Assembly: GCF_002305895.1 (NCBI RefSeq) | Contig: NZ_CP022203.1 | Location: 124,001 to 188,000 of the forward strand | Reading direction: 5' to 3' | Length of the DNA: 64,000 bases | From: Corallococcus macrosporus DSM 14697 | GTDB taxonomy: Bacteria > Myxococcota > Myxococcia > Myxococcales > Myxococcaceae | Part shown: positions 44,719-54,184 of the stretch, piece after piece | Position numbering within the stretch: the stretch's first letter is position 1 | Layout: every line of letters begins with the position of its first letter | Notes under the pieces: generated by a model | Told to the model about the DNA's origin: nothing | The model's input: only the letters and a program-made list of their open reading frames with translations | Databases searched by the model: none | Translations under genes and position numbers: made by a program

Positions 44719-46020
44719 TCAGCCCCTGCCCCGTCCCTCCGGCCCGGAGGGCGGGGCGCGGTCCTCGCGGGCCAGCTCCCGCAGGGCCACGATTTTCTCC
44801 AGCAGCGGCCCGCCATGTTTCAACCGGGCAATCCGCTGTGACGGATAGATGCCCCGGTGCCCCGTGAGCAGGTACGCCACCGTGGCCACAATCGCCACGT
44901 GGGGCAGCACATTCGCGCCCAGCAGCTCCACGGCCATGATGGACAGCGCCAGCGGCGTGTTCGCCGCCGCGGCGAACAGGGCCGCCATGCCCACCGCCGC
45001 GCCCAAATCCAGCGGCAATCCCAAGAGCCGCGCCAGCACGTTGCCCAGCGCCGCGCCGATGAAGAACAACGGCGTCACCTCACCACCCAGGAGCCCCGCG
45101 GCCAGCGTCACCGCGGTGAACACCAGCTTCCACGCGAACGCGGACACAGGAAGCGCCGGGTCCACGAAGGCCCGCAGGATGCCGGGCACGCCCAGCCCCA
45201 GGTAGTCATCCGTCCCGGCCAGCTTCCACAGCACCACCACCGCCGCGCCGCCCAGCGCCATCCGCACCGGCAGCCAGCGCACGCGGTGCTCCAGCAGCTT
45301 CTTCAGCCGGTGCATCAGCTCCACGAACACCACCGCCACCACGGCCACCGCCACCGCGAACACCAGCCACTTCGCCAGCACCCCCCAGGTCAGCGGCAGC
45401 GCCCCCGGCGCCGGATAGGGCGTGTGGTGGATGCCCAAGCCCCGCGTCACCAGGTCCCCCACCACGGACGCCACCAGCGCGGGCAGCAGCGCCTCGTAGC
45501 CCATGCGCCCCACCACGACGACCTCCAGCCCGAACACCGCCCCCGCCACCGGCGTGCCGAACACCGAACCGAACCCACCCGCGATGCCCGCCGCCAGCAA
45601 CTCGCGCCGCGTGTCCGGCCCCACCCGGAGGCGCCGCGCCACCAGGTCCGCCAGGCTGCCGCCCATCTGCACCGCCGTGCCCTCGCGGCCCGCGCTGCCG
45701 CCGAACAGGTGCGTCAGCACCGTCCCCACCAGCACCATGGGCGCCATGCGCACCGGCACCTGCGCGTCGCTCGCGTGCACCGTGTCCAACACCAGGTTGT
45801 TGCCCCCGCGAATGGGCCCACCCCACCTCCCGTACACCGCCCCCAGCACCAGCCCCGCCACCGGCAGCGCGTACACCAGCCACGGGTGCCCTTCCCGGAA
45901 GTGCGTCGCTTCTTCCAGCAGGTACAAAAAGACCGCGGAAGCCACGCCGCAGACGACGCCCACCAGCCCACCCAGGAGCAGCCACTGCAGCAGCGCTCTC
46001 GTGCCACGGGAAAGATTCAC
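44719..46020 (-). CDS. ClC-family chloride channel/transporter
   Basis: 433 residues from a GTG at 46020 (GGAG 8 bases upstream); the frame extends to a TTG at 46104. Selectivity motifs: GGSAGREGTAVQ (usual GREGP with P to T), GGFGSVFGTPVAGAVFGLEV, and GLLGGEVTPLFFIGAALG. About ten membrane helices are visible. There is no CBS domain. The 'external glutamate' of exchangers is present in GREG, so it may be a chloride/proton exchanger. Confidence 0.9.
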   Translation of the reverse strand: MNLSRGTRALLQWLLLGGLVGVVCGVASAVFLYLLEEATHFREGHPWLVYALPVAGLVLGAVYGRWGGPIRGGNNLVLDTVHASDAQVPVRMAPMVLVGTVLTHLFGGSAGREGTAVQMGGSLADLVARRLRVGPDTRRELLAAGIAGGFGSVFGTPVAGAVFGLEVVVVGRMGYEALLPALVASVVGDLVTRGLGIHHTPYPAPGALPLTWGVLAKWLVFAVAVAVVAVVFVELMHRLKKLLEHRVRWLPVRMALGGAAVVVLWKLAGTDDYLGLGVPGILRAFVDPALPVSAFAWKLVFTAVTLAAGLLGGEVTPLFFIGAALGNVLARLLGLPLDLGAAVGMAALFAAAANTPLALSIMAVELLGANVLPHVAIVATVAYLLTGHRGIYPSQRIARLKHGGPLLEKIVALRELAREDRAPPSGPEGRGRG

Positions 46021-46241
46021 GTGAAACACTCCGGACCTGGGTGAAACATGATGAAACGCCGCGTCAAAGGCTTGCTCCGCGTCATTCTTACGACACCGTT
46101 TCAAACAGGGGTGAGGTCATAGCAACACCAGCAATTCTGACTTGATGCGTTATTCCTGTTTAGAGGTGATTTGCCAATCGACGCCATGTAGCCTGCGCGC
46201 TCCCCCAACAACCCCCCAGTGGGAATCCAAAGGAGCGGGGC

Positions 46242-47297
46242 ATGTCTTTCCGTCACAACAGGCTGTCCGTCGTTGCCATGTGCGCGGCCTTCACGGTCGG
46301 TGGTAGCGCGGTGGCGAGCACCCTCAATCAGAACACGTCGTGGACCATCGACCAGCCGTCCACCTCGACGAAGTATCGCGTGGTGGCTTACGGCGACTCC
46401 ATCTACGCCGGCTACAACGGGACCGTCTTCTTCTGGAACGTGGCCCGCCGCGCGGCGCCGGTGGTGCAGGGCGAGGACCTGGCGCGGAAGTGGAACGCGG
46501 ACATCGAGGTCATCCGCCGCACCAAGTCCGGCGCGAAGGCGAATGACATCTACAACAACAAGATTGTCTCCGAGCGCTCGTACATGCAGGCGGCCAACAC
46601 CCGCGTCGTCATGTTCGAGATGTGTGGCAACGACTACCTCCAGGCGCGCGACGCCTTCGCGGACCAGACGGGCACCTGTAACTACAGCGGCCTGGAGAGC
46701 GCCCTGGCGACCTGCACCACGTACATGGAGCGGGCGATGCAGACCATCAACCAGTACGCGCCCGCCTCCGCGACGAAGATCATCTCCAACATCTACTACC
46801 CGGGCTTCGACGCGGACAACGTGAACACCCGGTGCACGGACTCCGCCACGGGCCGGGTCGTGAACAAGCGGGACCGCTTCCTGCCGCTGCTGGCGCGCAG
46901 CAACTGGCGCGCGTGCAACCTGGCGGCGCGCTACGGCTTCAAGTGCGCGGACTCGTTCGCCGAGTACATGGCCGCGGACTATGACTCCAACGGCGATGGC
47001 CAGGTGGACTCCGCCGCCATCCGCTACCGCCAGGGCGAGTCCGAGGCGGCGTACGTCCAGCGCGTCTCCGTCACGCTGCGCGGCACGCTGCGCGACGCCA
47101 ACACGCACTTCGTGAACTCGAGCACCAGCTTCGACTACCTCCAGTCCGACAACGTCCACCCGACCTACACCGGTGGCACCATGTCCAGCTCCGGCAGCGG
47201 CCCGGTGCCCTACACCGGCTCCAACCCGAACTGGAACCGGACGGGCCACGACCGCATGGGCACGGAGAGCGCGAAGTTCAACCCCGCTCAGCCGTAG
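46242..47297 (+). CDS. Secreted SGNH/GDSL hydrolase
   Basis: 351 residues with a signal peptide (MCAAFTVGGSAVAS). Block I YGDSIYAGY (Ser53), block III MCGNDY (Asn130), and block V DNVHPT (His306) give an SGNH esterase active site. An Asp/Asn-rich loop (DYDSNGDGQVD) resembles a calcium site. It probably removes acyl or acetyl groups from lipids or polysaccharides outside the cell. A hairpin terminator follows. Confidence 0.85.
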   Translation: MSFRHNRLSVVAMCAAFTVGGSAVASTLNQNTSWTIDQPSTSTKYRVVAYGDSIYAGYNGTVFFWNVARRAAPVVQGEDLARKWNADIEVIRRTKSGAKANDIYNNKIVSERSYMQAANTRVVMFEMCGNDYLQARDAFADQTGTCNYSGLESALATCTTYMERAMQTINQYAPASATKIISNIYYPGFDADNVNTRCTDSATGRVVNKRDRFLPLLARSNWRACNLAARYGFKCADSFAEYMAADYDSNGDGQVDSAAIRYRQGESEAAYVQRVSVTLRGTLRDANTHFVNSSTSFDYLQSDNVHPTYTGGTMSSSGSGPVPYTGSNPNWNRTGHDRMGTESAKFNPAQP

Positions 47298-47337
47298 TGA
47301 CGTCCGCGTCCACGCCACGGGCGTGAGCGCGGTGCCT

Positions 47338-47370
47338 GGGCCTCCGGTCGCCTTCGGGAACCGGGGGCCC
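47338..47370. terminator. Hairpin terminator between convergent genes
   Basis: GGGCCTCCGGT at 47338-47348 pairs with ACCGGGGGCCC at 47360-47370 as an 11-bp stem with one T-G wobble and an 11-base loop. It lies between the SGNH hydrolase stop and the end of the convergent membrane protein gene. Confidence 0.65.
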
Positions 47371-47397
47371 TGTCGTCTCCAGCGCCGGGCGCGCACG

Positions 47398-48318
47398 TCA
47401 CACCATGAAGCGCGCGCCAATCAGCGCGAGGATGCCCACGTAGTAGACGAGCCTGCAGCCCCACTCCGCCGCGCGCCGCACGCCGCGCGCCCAGGCCGGC
47501 AGCAGCCACGCGGCCAGGAGCGCCGCGCCCTCCGCGACGACGCGCCAGAAGCAGGCGAAGAGCAGCATGCACAGTGAGACGGGCGCGTAGTACCGGCCGA
47601 ACGAGCGCAGGTACGCCTCCAGGCCATACATCTTGTACTCAGCCAGCGGGCCGCCGAACGAGATGACCTGGTACGAGTAGAAGAGGATGGCCGTGGGCAC
47701 CAGCGGGAAGAGCACGAACTTCACCAGCAGGTGGTACCAGCGCCGGCGCCACAGCGCATGGCGCGCCTGGGCGTAGCGCACCAGCGTGTGCGCTTGCGTC
47801 GCGCCGGCTGCGCCGTGCTGGCTCAGCGCGTTCAGCAGGGGCACCGCGTCCTCCACCTCCAGCGCGTGGCTGAAGGCGCGGCCGGACCGCATCCGCAGCG
47901 CCAGGCCGGGGCCCGGGAGCGGCAGCCGCCAGGGGCGCAGCTCGGCCACGGCCTCGAAGGGAATCTCCATCCGGGCGCCGCCGCGCAGGGTCAGGGTCCA
48001 CTGGTGGGTGTCCACGTCCACGGTGGCCCGGTGGCCGCGGCGCAGCGCGGAGACGAACGCGAGCGGCAGGATGACCCGCAGCACCAGCCCGATGGCGATG
48101 GGCACGGGCTGCATCCGCTGCGTCCCTTCGAAGGCGTCCGTCCAGAGCTGCGCGGCGAAGTGGAGCAGGGCCCCCAGCACGGCGAGCTGCGTCACCACCG
48201 CGAGCCCTCGCGGCCCGGGTGTCCAGGCGTGCACGACGAAGCGAGCGGGCTCGGGCGTGGTGGCGGGCGGTGGCGTGCCGCCGGAGGCATCGGTGACGAG
48301 GATGGACGAAGAGCTCAT
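47398..48318 (-). CDS. Integral membrane protein of unknown function
   Basis: 306 residues with about five hydrophobic helices. A central soluble part (THQWTLTLRGGARMEIPFEAVAELRPW) is PH-domain-like in feel, as in bacterial bPH2 membrane proteins, but this is not certain. There is no signal peptide and no catalytic motif. It is divergent from the lnt operon. Confidence 0.6.
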   Translation of the reverse strand: MSSSSILVTDASGGTPPPATTPEPARFVVHAWTPGPRGLAVVTQLAVLGALLHFAAQLWTDAFEGTQRMQPVPIAIGLVLRVILPLAFVSALRRGHRATVDVDTHQWTLTLRGGARMEIPFEAVAELRPWRLPLPGPGLALRMRSGRAFSHALEVEDAVPLLNALSQHGAAGATQAHTLVRYAQARHALWRRRWYHLLVKFVLFPLVPTAILFYSYQVISFGGPLAEYKMYGLEAYLRSFGRYYAPVSLCMLLFACFWRVVAEGAALLAAWLLPAWARGVRRAAEWGCRLVYYVGILALIGARFMV

Positions 48319-48398
48319 GAGGGTGAGCGGAAGGTGCTGTGTTTGCCTCGGGGGGAGTGGCTCCGTAGCATACGCAGCCCGGAGGTCTTCGCGCGAAC

Positions 48399-49046
48399 AT
48401 GAGGCCGCAGTCCCCTGTATCGGAGCGTCGCGTTGACCGCGACGGCGTCACGCACGTCACGCCCGCTCGCACGAGCAGAGGCCTGGGGGCGTGGCTCGTG
48501 GGCGGCGCGTGTGTCTTCACGCTCGCGTGCATTGGCTTGAGTGTCTGGTGGGGCTCCAGCGACATCCAGGTGGACGCGCCGCCGCCGCTCGCGGAGGTGC
48601 CCTTGCCCGTCCCGCCTCCCACGCCCGAGGCGCGTCCGCGCGCGCCGAGGCCGCGTCCCGTTGCGACCCCGGCACCGCCGCCTGTCGCGGAGCCCGCGCC
48701 CGAGCTGACCACCGACACCGAAGTCCAGGAGCCCGACATGGAATCCCAGGCGACGGGCCTCCAGCTCTTCCGGCCCGGGACGAAGCCCATCAAGCGAGGG
48801 CTCGTCGTCCCCGACGACTTCGAGCTGCCGCCCGGGTACGTGCGCCATTTCCAGTACACGGACTCGGGTGAGCTCGTGGCGGCCGTGTTGACCTTCCATC
48901 CCGACCACCAGCCCACGGATGCGAACGGGCAGCCCGTGCCCATGCCGCCCGACCGGCTGGTGCCCGAGGAGCTGGCCCCGCCGGGAATGCCCATCCAGCG
49001 GCTGGAGCTGCCCGAGGGCGCGGAGCTCGCGGCGCCCTCGCGGTGA
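48399..49046 (+). CDS. Single-span membrane protein with Pro-rich linker
   Basis: 215 residues. A basic N-terminus, one membrane helix (about 30-50, LVGGACVFTLACIGLSVWW), then a Pro/Ala-rich linker like those that cross the periplasm, and a short folded end. Its stop overlaps the lnt start (TGATG), so the two are translated together. No family is recognised. Confidence 0.6.
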   Translation: MRPQSPVSERRVDRDGVTHVTPARTSRGLGAWLVGGACVFTLACIGLSVWWGSSDIQVDAPPPLAEVPLPVPPPTPEARPRAPRPRPVATPAPPPVAEPAPELTTDTEVQEPDMESQATGLQLFRPGTKPIKRGLVVPDDFELPPGYVRHFQYTDSGELVAAVLTFHPDHQPTDANGQPVPMPPDRLVPEELAPPGMPIQRLELPEGAELAAPSR

Positions 49047-50665
49047 TGGACGTGCAGGTGAGGGTGGGCCGCGGGCGGCGCCTGGGCGTGGCGCTGCTCG
49101 GTGTCCTGGGGACGACCGTGCTGTTCGCGCTGTTCGCGCGGCTGGAGGCGCGCTGGCTGGTGCTTGGCTGGGTGGCCATGGTGCCCTGGCTCGCGGCGTT
49201 GGATCGGGCCCGCTCGGCGCGCGAGGCGCTGGGGCTGGGCGCGCTGCTCAGCGTGACGTTCACCGCCGCCGTCTTTCATTGGTTCCCGGGCGCGCTCCAG
49301 GCGTACTCCCGCGCGCCCACGTGGGTGGGCTGGGCGCTGTTCCTGCTGGTGGCGCCCGTGCTCCAGCTCCAGTTTCCCGCCGCCGCGCTGGCCCGGTACG
49401 TGGCGCGCCGCGTGGCACGGGAGGGGCAGGGGTGGTTGCCGCCCCTGGTGGGGACGCTCGCGTACGTGGGCGTGGAGGGCATCACGCCGAAGCTCTTCGC
49501 GGACACGCTGGGACATGGGCTCCATGCGTCCGAGTGGCTGCGGCAGGGCGCGGACGTGGCGGGCGCGCCGGGCCTCACGCTGGTGTTGCTGCTGGGCAAT
49601 GAGTGCGTGCTCGCCGCGCTGCGGGCCTGGAGGGGGCAGGGGGCGCGGCACGCGCTGCGACCCGTGGTGGGCCTGGCCGTCCTGGTGCTGGGGCTGACGG
49701 GCTATGGGGCCTTACGGCATGCCCAGGCGCGCGCGGCGACGCGGGCTGACGGTGGTGGGCTGGTGGTGGGCGCGGTGCAGGCGAACATCACCCGCTACGA
49801 GAAGCTGAAGGCGGAGCTGGGGGCCTACCAGGTCGTGCGTCGGGTGCTCGACACGCACTACGCGATGTCGGACGCGCTGCTGCGCGACGGGCCGGTGGAC
49901 CTGCTGGTGTGGCCGGAGACGGTGTATCCCACGCCTTTCGGCACGCCGCGCAGCGAGACGGGCGCGGCGCTGGACGCGGAGATTGCCGGCTACGTCTCGG
50001 CGCGCGGCGTGCCGCTCGTCTTCGGCACCTACGACCTGGAGGGCGAGCGCGAGTTCAACGCGGCCATGTTCCTGGAGCCCTCGGCGCGAGGCGACGGTGG
50101 GCTCGAGCGCGCCGCGTATCGCAAGACGATGCTCTTCCCGCTGACGGAGTGGGTGCCGGACCTCATCGACACCCCCACGCTGCGCGAGTGGCTGCCGTGG
50201 ACCGGGCGCTGGACGCGCGGGCCTGGGCCCAGGGCCGTGCGCATCAGGCTTCGGGACGGACGCCAGCTCCGGGTGGCGCCGCTCATCTGCTACGAGTCGA
50301 TCTTCCCCGCGTATGTCGCGGAGGGCGTGCGGCAGGGCGCGGAGCTGCTGCTCACGCTGTCCAATGACTCCTGGTTCACCGGCACGCCCGCGCCCCGGCT
50401 GCACCTGATGCACGCGGCCTTTCGCAGCATCGAGACGCGGCGGCCGCAGGTCCGGGTGACGAACTCGGGCGTGTCCGCGCTCATCGACGTGACGGGCGCG
50501 GTGGTGGCCGAGGTGGACGACGGCCAGCGCGCCGGCCTCACCCTGCGCGTCCCCGCGACGGCCGAGATGACGTCGCTCGCGCTGGCGTGGGGCGACTGGC
50601 TGAGCCCATGGGCGCTCGTGGCGGCGATGGCGGGCCTCGCGGGCGCGGTGCTGGCGCGGCGGTGA
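49046..50665 (+). CDS. lnt: Apolipoprotein N-acyltransferase
   Basis: 539 residues from the ATG at 49046. Six or more N-terminal membrane helices lead to a nitrilase-fold domain with catalytic Glu in WPETVYP (about 289-295), Lys in YRKTMLFP (about 359-366), and Cys in ICYESIFP (about 413-420). It adds the third acyl chain to lipoproteins. Myxobacteria have many lipoproteins, and several are encoded in this window. The upstream gene overlaps it. Confidence 0.9.
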   Translation: MDVQVRVGRGRRLGVALLGVLGTTVLFALFARLEARWLVLGWVAMVPWLAALDRARSAREALGLGALLSVTFTAAVFHWFPGALQAYSRAPTWVGWALFLLVAPVLQLQFPAAALARYVARRVAREGQGWLPPLVGTLAYVGVEGITPKLFADTLGHGLHASEWLRQGADVAGAPGLTLVLLLGNECVLAALRAWRGQGARHALRPVVGLAVLVLGLTGYGALRHAQARAATRADGGGLVVGAVQANITRYEKLKAELGAYQVVRRVLDTHYAMSDALLRDGPVDLLVWPETVYPTPFGTPRSETGAALDAEIAGYVSARGVPLVFGTYDLEGEREFNAAMFLEPSARGDGGLERAAYRKTMLFPLTEWVPDLIDTPTLREWLPWTGRWTRGPGPRAVRIRLRDGRQLRVAPLICYESIFPAYVAEGVRQGAELLLTLSNDSWFTGTPAPRLHLMHAAFRSIETRRPQVRVTNSGVSALIDVTGAVVAEVDDGQRAGLTLRVPATAEMTSLALAWGDWLSPWALVAAMAGLAGAVLARR

Positions 50666-50760
50666 GCGCACCGTCATGGTTTCGAGCACTCCCCAGCCGA
50701 ACAGTGCGAGAGTCGAGTCTGGACACTGGGCGAGATGCCCGGCTCCTTGGAGTTCTCCTC

Positions 50761-51627
50761 ATGACGTGGCTTCGCGCGCTCGCTGTCCTGCCGCTGTGCA
50801 TCTCCGCCTCCGCCTCCGCCACCTGTCCCCCGAAAGGAAGCACCCGGGAGTCACTGGCCGCCCTGAAGGCGAAGCAGTTCGCCGTCCCGGACGCCGCCGA
50901 GCGCGCGGCGCTGGTGAAGGGGCTGCTCGGCTGTCTGGGCGCGCCGGACCCCGCGCTGCGGGATGGAATCGCCTACGAAGCGCTGACGCGGTGGCTGCGC
51001 GACGGGGCGCTCGACACCGCGGCGCTGCGTGGGCTGCGGGACGCGCTGCAAGGGCTGCTCGCGGGCGCGGACGCGGAGGGCTTCCGCAAGCCGTTCGCGG
51101 CGCTCGTCCTCTCGGAGGTGGCGCGTGTGGACCGCGTGAAGCCGTGGATGACGGCGCAGGAGCGCACGGCCATGGTCGAGGCGGCCGCCCGCTATGTGGA
51201 GTCCGTCCGTGACTATCGCGGCTTCGACGCGGCGACAGGCTGGCGCCATGGCGTGGCGCACGGGAGCGACTGGTTGATGCAGTTGAGCCTCAACCCGGCG
51301 CTGGAGCGCGCGCAGGCCGACCGCATCCTCGCCGCGGTCGCCACGCAGGCCGTGCCGGAGCGTGCGCATGCCTATGTCTTCGGCGAGCCCGAGCGGCTGG
51401 CGCGCCCCGTCCTCTTCCTCGCGCGGCGCGGCCTCTACTCGGAGGAGGAGTGGCGGGCCTGGCTCGCCGCGCTGCTCCCCCGGCTCGGGGATGCCAGCAA
51501 GGCCTACAAGGACGCCGCGTGGCTGGCGCGGCGCCATGACCTCCGCGCCTTCCTGCTGAGCCTGCTCGTGGGGGCGGACGAGCAGCTCGCGTCCGCCCTC
51601 CGCGCGACGTTGAAGCAGGTGCCGTGA
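50761..51627 (+). CDS. Exported DUF2785-like protein
   Basis: 288 residues, GGAG upstream of the ATG at 50761. A signal peptide (LAVLPLCISASASA) precedes an all-helical protein with TGWRHGVAHGSDWLMQLSLNP and DASKAYKDAAWLARRHDLRAFLLSLL, which match the DUF2785 family. Most DUF2785 members are cytoplasmic; an exported form is somewhat unusual. The function is unknown. Confidence 0.75.
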   Translation: MTWLRALAVLPLCISASASATCPPKGSTRESLAALKAKQFAVPDAAERAALVKGLLGCLGAPDPALRDGIAYEALTRWLRDGALDTAALRGLRDALQGLLAGADAEGFRKPFAALVLSEVARVDRVKPWMTAQERTAMVEAAARYVESVRDYRGFDAATGWRHGVAHGSDWLMQLSLNPALERAQADRILAAVATQAVPERAHAYVFGEPERLARPVLFLARRGLYSEEEWRAWLAALLPRLGDASKAYKDAAWLARRHDLRAFLLSLLVGADEQLASALRATLKQVP

Positions 51628-51639
51628 GCGGGCGCGGCC

Positions 51640-53163
51640 TTACAGCCGCCCGGCCTTGAGCTCGTCCACGATGTAGGCGCTGGCGCGCACGGCAAGGGCC
51701 ATCATCGTCAGCGTGGGGTTCTGCGGGCCCTGGGACGGGAAGCAGGCGCCGTCGTTGATGAAGAGGTTGGGCACGTCCCAGCTCTGGTTGTGGGCGTTGA
51801 GCACCGACGTCTTCGGGTCCGTGCCCATGCGCGCCGTGCCCACCTCGTGGATGGCCATGCCCGGCGTGGACAGCGTGGCGTTCGCCTTCTCCACGGTGAA
51901 GCCGGCCGCCTCCATCATCTCCTTGCAGGCCGCCACCGCGTCCTCGGCCATCTTCAGCTCGTTGGCGGAATGCCGGCACTCGATGTGCGGCACGGGGATG
52001 CCCCAGCGGTCCTTCACCGTCGGGCTCAGCGTCACGCGGTTCTCCGCGCGCGGCACCATCTCCCCGAAGGGCACGAAGTGGCAGTTGTCGCCGAAGGTGA
52101 ACACCTGCACGCCGTAGCCCCGCGCGAAGTCCTGCTCCCGGGTGGTGACGTTGCGGAACTGGGGGATGTACGCCCAGCTCTGCTCCGGACGCTGCGCCTC
52201 GGGCGGGAGGTTCATCTTCGCCTCGATGCCCAGCAGGTACGTGTGGTCCATCAGGTTGCGGCCGAGCTGCCCCGACGCGTTCGCCAGGCCGTCCGGGAAC
52301 GCGCTGCTGCGCGAGTGCAGCAGCAGGCGCGTGGACTCGATGGCCCCCGCCGCCAGCACCACCACCCGCCCGTGGGCCTCGTAGGACCTGCCCGACTTCG
52401 CGTCGAGGTAATGCACCCCGGTGGCGCGCCCCGTCGCCGCGTCGTACAGCACCTGGTCCACCACCGCGTGGGTGCGCAGCGTGAGCCGGCCCGTCTTCCG
52501 CGCGGCGGGCATCGTCACCGGGGCGCCCGAGGTGCGGCGGGAGATGACGCGGCGCTCGGGCCAGCGGCGCTCCACGCGCTCCTTCAGCCGCTGCTCCGCG
52601 GGCGTCATGGTGATGCCGCCCGCGAAGACGGAGTCGGGCAGCATGTCCAGCCCGTCCGCGTTGCCGTGGAGGCCCATCCACCGCTCCACCGTCTCGTAGT
52701 GCGGTGCCAGGTCCGCCAGCGTCAGCGGCCAATCCGGCCCCTGTCCGTCCTGCGAGCCCGCCTTGAAGTTGAAGTCAGACAGCCGGTAGAACTGCCGCCC
52801 GTGCGCCTTCACCGACGTGCGCCCGCCCACCTGGCGCGCGCGAATCCACGTGAAGGGCTGGTCCTCCGGCGTGGTGTAGGGGTTGTCCACGTCGTCGACG
52901 AAGGCGTGCGGGTGGAAGGGCCACGCGAAGGTGGTGCTCTGCACCGCCTGGCGCACCTTGCGCGCGTCATCCGTCTCCGCCAGGTAGCCGAAGGACTGAC
53001 GCAGCCGGTGGAGCATCCACAGCAGCCTGTCCGCGCCCATGCCGCGGCCCGCTTCGAGCACCAGCACGCGCAGGCCCGCTTCCGTGAGCTGCTTGGCCGT
53101 CCAGCCGCCACAAGCGCCACCGCCCACCACCACCACGTCGAACGTCGTCCTGGATGTGCCCAC
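51640..53163 (-). CDS. GMC-type FAD oxidoreductase
   Basis: 507 residues from a GTG at 53163 (AGGGA upstream; the longer frame to 53280 lacks coding character). FAD-binding VVVGGGACGG at the start, VVVLAAGAIESTRLLLHS, and the C-terminal HEVGTARMG and INDGACFPSQGPQNPTLTMMALAVRAS identify a GMC oxidoreductase that oxidises an alcohol or sugar. No signal peptide and no gluconate 2-dehydrogenase subunit are seen nearby. It is divergent from the hydrolase gene. Confidence 0.85.
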   Translation of the reverse strand: MGTSRTTFDVVVVGGGACGGWTAKQLTEAGLRVLVLEAGRGMGADRLLWMLHRLRQSFGYLAETDDARKVRQAVQSTTFAWPFHPHAFVDDVDNPYTTPEDQPFTWIRARQVGGRTSVKAHGRQFYRLSDFNFKAGSQDGQGPDWPLTLADLAPHYETVERWMGLHGNADGLDMLPDSVFAGGITMTPAEQRLKERVERRWPERRVISRRTSGAPVTMPAARKTGRLTLRTHAVVDQVLYDAATGRATGVHYLDAKSGRSYEAHGRVVVLAAGAIESTRLLLHSRSSAFPDGLANASGQLGRNLMDHTYLLGIEAKMNLPPEAQRPEQSWAYIPQFRNVTTREQDFARGYGVQVFTFGDNCHFVPFGEMVPRAENRVTLSPTVKDRWGIPVPHIECRHSANELKMAEDAVAACKEMMEAAGFTVEKANATLSTPGMAIHEVGTARMGTDPKTSVLNAHNQSWDVPNLFINDGACFPSQGPQNPTLTMMALAVRASAYIVDELKAGRL

Positions 53164-53314
53164 AGCTTCCCTGGCGCGACAGTGCCGTCTTTGATGGCAC
53201 TGTGAGTTGTCTACGCGGAGTGTAAGCTGCCCGGTACGTGGCTTATCAACGTGGGTCCCGTCCGCACGCCTGGGGCTCAATCACCCCAGCTTCCTTCAAC
53301 GAGGTCCAACGGGC

Positions 53315-54181
53315 ATGAAGTGGCGGTGGCTGCTGGGGGGTGCGCTCGCGCTGGGGCTGCTGGCCGCGCTGGCGTTGTTCGGCAGGGCGCTGCGTCATTC
53401 CGAGGCCTACTTCCACTATCCCCGTCCCAGGGCCGAGCGCCCCGCCGACTTCACCGAGGCGAAGGACGTGTCGCTCCAGACGTCCGACGGGCTGACGCTG
53501 CGGGGGTGGTACGTGCCGTCCCGCAACCGCGCGGCCGTGGTGCTGGCCCATGGCCTGTCGCAGACGCGCGCGGACCTGCTGCCGGAGGCGCGAATCCTGC
53601 GCGCCGCGGGTTATGGCGTGCTGCTCTTCGACCTGCGCGCCCACGGCGAGAGCCAGGGCGAGTTCTCCACCTGGGGGGACCTGGAGCGCCGGGACGTGCG
53701 GGCCGCGCTGGACTTCGTGCGCGCCCAGCCGGACGTGGACCCGGCGCGGGTGGGGGCGCTCGGCTTCTCGATTGGCTCCGCGGCCGTGGCGGAGGTGGCG
53801 GCGGAGGACCCCGCGGTGCGCGCGGTGGTGCTGCTGTCCCCCTTCAACACGCTGTGGCTGGCCGCCGCGTATGACTTCCGCCGCTTCGGCTTCGTGTCGC
53901 AGTCCGGCGCGCTGGTGCCCTTCTGGCGGCGCGGCATCGCCCTGGAGGAGGTGCGCACCATCGACGCGGTGGAGCGCATCCGTCCCCGGCCGCTGCTCAT
54001 CATCATGGGCACGGAGGAGTCCGGGCAGCCGCTGGCCGACGAGCTCTTCGCCAGGGTGCGCGAGTACGCCCAGACATGGCGCATCCAGGGCGCCGGGCAT
54101 GGGAACTTCAGCGCCACCGAGCCGGAGGCGTACCCCCGGCGGCTGAAGGACTTCCTGGACGCGGCGCTGCTGGCGCGCTGA
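53315..54181 (+). CDS. Membrane-anchored alpha/beta hydrolase
   Basis: 288 residues from the ATG at 53315. One N-terminal membrane helix (LLGGALALGLLAALALFG). Hydrolase fold: VVLAHGLSQTRADLLPEARIL, LLFDLRAHGESQG, nucleophile elbow GFSIGS, LLIIMGTEESG, and a His in GAGHGNFS. The protein resembles the YqkD/BEM46-like family. The substrate is unknown. Confidence 0.8.
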   Translation: MKWRWLLGGALALGLLAALALFGRALRHSEAYFHYPRPRAERPADFTEAKDVSLQTSDGLTLRGWYVPSRNRAAVVLAHGLSQTRADLLPEARILRAAGYGVLLFDLRAHGESQGEFSTWGDLERRDVRAALDFVRAQPDVDPARVGALGFSIGSAAVAEVAAEDPAVRAVVLLSPFNTLWLAAAYDFRRFGFVSQSGALVPFWRRGIALEEVRTIDAVERIRPRPLLIIMGTEESGQPLADELFARVREYAQTWRIQGAGHGNFSATEPEAYPRRLKDFLDAALLAR

Positions 54182-54184
54182 GCG